Source: Chersky-806 sp036502405 (GTDB lineage: Bacteria > Actinomycetota > Acidimicrobiia > IMCC26256 > JAENVU01). Taken from it: a DNA stretch of 24,843 nucleotides. Made by a program: the position numbers and the translations under genes. The notes under the pieces were generated by a model. The model had not been told where the DNA came from. It saw only the letters and a program-made list of their open reading frames with translations, and ran no database searches. The DNA is taken from positions 1-24,843 of the forward strand of contig DASXYP010000093.1 of assembly GCA_036502405.1 (NCBI GenBank). The letters are read 5' to 3'. Positions 22,394-24,843 of this stretch are shown piece by piece (the first letter of the stretch is position 1; every line of letters starts with the position of its first letter).

Positions 22394-23124
22394 GCCTGAC
22401 CCTGTTGGACGGCCTGGGCGACGGAGTCCTCCCACGCCCAGTTGGCGGCGAAGTGGCGGTTGCCGTCGTCCATCACGTTGTACAGCCAGAAGAACGTGTA
22501 CACGCCGCAGGTGAAGACCGCGGCGAGGATGCGGCCGACGTAGTTCTGCTTCTCGTGCAGCCGGCCCGGATCCGGGTGGTCGACCGGCGTGCCCAGCCGC
22601 GTGAAGATGAACGCGAGCTCGTTCTCCGCGCCGCCCTCGTTGTAGTCGTGCTTGACGAGGTCACCGTCGAGCAGCACGAACACGATGAGCTCGACGATGC
22701 CGCGGGCGAAGATCGACAGCACGAGCCAGACCACCGGGTCTCGGAACTCGTGGGTGAGGCGGCGCAGACCGTCGAGGTGCGTTGCGACGCGCTCGAAGCT
22801 CGGCCGCAGCTCGTCGGCCAGCCCCTGCGAGACGGCCCGCTCCCACGCCACCGCGTTCGCGGCGTCGAGGAGCTCCAGCCGGCGCACGTTGTGGTCGCGG
22901 GACCGCCGCACGAGCTGGTACACGACGTAGACGAGGTAGACGCCGCACGTCAGGACGGTCCAGCCGAACGCGGTCCAGAACTCGAAGATGTAGTCGGTCT
23001 CGTTGCGGCGCAGATAGGCGGTGCGCACGCGCTCGATCGGCGGCACCGCCACCGGCGCCTGGTACGGCGGTGGTGTCACCGGGGGCGGAGGCGGCGTGAC
23101 CGGCGGCGGAGGAGGCTGCGTCAC
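22390..23124 (-). CDS. Pro-rich membrane protein with internal duplication (DUF4234-like)
   Basis: A 244-residue protein from GTG 23124. The first 30 residues are Pro-rich with a PPPPPVTPP repeat. Hydrophobic segments lie near 50-71, 130-152 and 196-217. The first and last share the motif TCGVY followed by an aromatic-rich helix and a charged stretch (VYQLVRRSRDHN versus WLYNVMDDGNRH), suggesting duplication of a DUF4234-like unit. Function is unknown. It lies 11 bases after the methyltransferase stop and overlaps the hydrolase start, so it is part of a minus-strand operon. Confidence 0.75.
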   Translation of the reverse strand: MTQPPPPPVTPPPPPVTPPPYQAPVAVPPIERVRTAYLRRNETDYIFEFWTAFGWTVLTCGVYLVYVVYQLVRRSRDHNVRRLELLDAANAVAWERAVSQGLADELRPSFERVATHLDGLRRLTHEFRDPVVWLVLSIFARGIVELIVFVLLDGDLVKHDYNEGGAENELAFIFTRLGTPVDHPDPGRLHEKQNYVGRILAAVFTCGVYTFFWLYNVMDDGNRHFAANWAWEDSVAQAVQQGQA

Positions 23125-23135
23125 GGATGGTGACC

Positions 23136-23996
23136 CTACGCGCTCGTCCCGCGTGTGTCATCGAGTCGGTGGGTCCGGTGCCGCGGCTTCCGTGCCACCG
23201 TGACGATGTTGGCGCTCGGCGCCGCGTCGGGCTCGATCCGCACGACGGACTCGTCGAACGGAAAGCGCTCGGGTTCGCCGGCCCGGTCCGAGCGCTTGCG
23301 CTCCCGCAGCGTCTGGAGGCGACGCAGCCCGAGCTGGCGCCACCGCTCCGGCGCCCCGGGGAACGTCCAGGGAAAGGTCGCGATCCGAAGCTTGTGGCAG
23401 CGGGCGAGCTCGCCGCCGATGAGCTCGGGTGCCGCGGTCATGCCGAAGACCTCGACCGCGGCGAAGTGTCCGAGGATCAACGCCTCGAGCTCCTTCGGCG
23501 CGTACTCGCGGAGGTGGTACCGGTTCCAGGGTCGCTGCCCCCGGAACAAGCGCGTCTCCCGGTCGGGGGTGGCGCAGACGAAGACCCCGTCGTCGGTCAG
23601 GACCCGGACGATCTCCGACAGGTACGCGGTCGCATCAGGGACGTGCTCGATCACCTGGAAGGAGAGCACGACATCGAAGGCACCGTCGGCGAACGGGAGT
23701 GGTGACTGCTCGACGGGCTCGATCCGGCGGAAGTGATCGCCATGTCCGGCCGTGGCCTGCTCGATCGCGGCCTCGGAGATGTCCACGCCGACGATGCCGG
23801 CGCATTCGGGAGCGAGGCGCGCGGTGCCGTACCCCGTCCCGCACCCGAAGTCGAGCACCCGCTTGCCGCGTGCGAACGGCAGCGCGAAGTCGTAGGTGGC
23901 GACGTGGAAGAGGTAGATCAGGTAGTCGGAGGCGGTGGACTGGTACGCGTCGACCGCGAGCCGCTCGCTCGAGACCGGTTCCGGGCGCTCCACCAT
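23136..23996 (-). CDS. Class I SAM-dependent methyltransferase
   Basis: A 286-residue methyltransferase. Motif I is VLDFGCGTG (47-55), the acidic residue of motif II is Asp72 in GVDIS, and LPFADGAFDVVLSFQVIEHV (about 99-118) gives motifs III/IV, as in the Methyltransf_11/UbiE-like group. The C-terminal 100 residues are basic and variable. The substrate is unknown. It follows the flippase-like gene by 18 bases, so a role on a lipid-linked sugar or other envelope compound is plausible but unproven. No clear ribosome site precedes ATG 23996. Confidence 0.9.
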   Translation of the reverse strand: MVERPEPVSSERLAVDAYQSTASDYLIYLFHVATYDFALPFARGKRVLDFGCGTGYGTARLAPECAGIVGVDISEAAIEQATAGHGDHFRRIEPVEQSPLPFADGAFDVVLSFQVIEHVPDATAYLSEIVRVLTDDGVFVCATPDRETRLFRGQRPWNRYHLREYAPKELEALILGHFAAVEVFGMTAAPELIGGELARCHKLRIATFPWTFPGAPERWRQLGLRRLQTLRERKRSDRAGEPERFPFDESVVRIEPDAAPSANIVTVARKPRHRTHRLDDTRGTSA

Positions 23997-24014
23997 GCCG
24001 GGACGCTAGACCGC

Positions 24015-24843
24015 TCAGCCCGGCGGGCGCGCGGCGGTCGGCGTCGGATCGGCGACCGCGGCTTCCCGCCGGGCCCGCCGGAGGTGCGGCAGCGTGAGCA
24101 CGTAGCCGCCCACTCCGAACACGACGGTCACCAGGAGGAGGACCCCGCGGTCGATCCCGGCCGCGAAGATGCCGGTCGGCACGCGGAAGCCCATCGCGAC
24201 CGCGGCGCCGGCGACGGCCGCCTCCCGGAAGCCGAGCGCGCCGGGAGTGATCGCCAAGGCGGTCGCCGGGGACGCGACGGGCGCAAGCGCGAGGCAGAGG
24301 AAGAACGGGGCGTGCACACCGAGCAGATCGAAGACCAGGGCCAGTCGGAGCGCGAAGGTGACGCTGCAGACGACCTCGAGCAGGAGCACGCGGACCGCGA
24401 CGCGCGGTTCGCGCCGCAACGTCTCCCAGCCCTCGTGAAACTCGCTCCACCAGCGTGCGGGCCGGCCCCGGAGCCATCGAATGTGGGGCAGTGGCACCAC
24501 CGCGAGGACGATGGCGCCCGAGACCATCGCGATGCCGACCACGAGCATGATCCACGAGAGCGACCGCGTCGTGAACGCCGCGGTGGTCAGCACGCCGGTG
24601 ATGATGACCGTGCCGGCCGCGGCGATCGTGATGACGAAGTTCTGCCCGAAGACGCTGACGGTGCGGGAGTAGCCCACGCCGTGCACCGCCTTCATGAAGT
24701 GGAACCGATAGACGCTCCCCGCTTGGAGCGGCAGGTAGTTGCCGAGTCCTCCGGCGTAGAACAGCGCCAGGTTCATGCGCCACCGGATCGGGACGTTCGC
24801 GGCCCGGTAGAGGATCCAGTACTCGGTCGCGGTGGCGACCTGC
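24015..24843 (-). CDS. Flippase-like membrane protein, LPG-synthase TM-domain family (partial)
   Basis: The open frame runs off the right edge of the window, so the N-terminus is missing; about 275 residues are visible. They contain roughly seven hydrophobic helices. The segment YLPLQAGSVYRFHFMKAVHG near the visible N-terminus matches the conserved region of YbhN/AglD-like proteins (UPF0104, lysylphosphatidylglycerol-synthase membrane domain), which are thought to move lipid-linked substrates across the membrane. ATG 24776 lies inside this conserved region, and codons upstream (ATEYWILYRAANVPIRWR) continue the frame, so it is not the start. First gene of the run leading to the methyltransferase. 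Confidence 0.7.
   Translation of the reverse strand, partial: QVATATEYWILYRAANVPIRWRMNLALFYAGGLGNYLPLQAGSVYRFHFMKAVHGVGYSRTVSVFGQNFVITIAAAGTVIITGVLTTAAFTTRSLSWIMLVVGIAMVSGAIVLAVVPLPHIRWLRGRPARWWSEFHEGWETLRREPRVAVRVLLLEVVCSVTFALRLALVFDLLGVHAPFFLCLALAPVASPATALAITPGALGFREAAVAGAAVAMGFRVPTGIFAAGIDRGVLLLVTVVFGVGGYVLTLPHLRRARREAAVADPTPTAARPPG

Overview
The window is very GC-rich DNA with dense, short-spaced genes, many GTG starts and frequent GTGA/ATGA overlaps. It carries an F420-type luciferase-like oxidoreductase, CaiB/BaiF CoA-transferases, a PASTA kinase-like protein and an Rpf-type cell-wall lytic protein. Together these point to the Actinomycetota, quite possibly an Acidimicrobiia-like lineage. 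That placement is inferred from gene content and composition only. No rRNA, tRNA, CRISPR array or insertion sequence was recognised, and no gap exceeds 300 bases.

Left part (1-7800): a minus-strand PASTA kinase-like protein that has lost most catalytic residues sits behind an aldo/keto reductase. A DUF3592-type membrane protein follows on the plus strand. Next come a minus-strand SDR/LLM oxidoreductase pair with a striking 47-bp nested dyad upstream, and a secreted coiled-coil protein ending in an Rpf-like domain. Divergent from the latter is a DapB/2,4-diaminopentanoate-dehydrogenase-like oxidoreductase, followed by a decayed ABC-ATPase remnant.

Centre (7859-14656): this is the most interesting region. 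Four plus-strand genes encode a HerA-like ATPase, SbcD/Mre11, SbcC/Rad50 and a NurA-like nuclease. The last three are joined by GTGA overlaps. This is the gene set of the archaeal Mre11-Rad50-HerA-NurA DNA-end resection machinery, here in a bacterial setting. The gap between herA and sbcD holds two 46-bp hairpin repeats at an exact 60-bp period. They lie inside a 43-codon frame whose ATG overlaps the herA stop and whose stop lies one base before the sbcD start, an arrangement resembling mycobacterial MIRU elements. A small acidic protein with a possible C-C-H-C zinc site follows the cluster.

Right part (14675-24843): a tandem-GNAT acetyltransferase overlaps a family-20-like glycosidase (minus), and a membrane GAF protein diverges from it. 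Two overlapping CaiB/BaiF CoA-transferases follow (minus), one of which appears to lack the catalytic Asp. After a small lipoprotein (plus) comes a minus-strand run of a flippase-like membrane protein (cut by the window edge), a methyltransferase, a Pro-rich membrane protein and a serine beta-lactamase-like hydrolase. Most genes outside the DNA-repair cluster look like catabolic or envelope functions.
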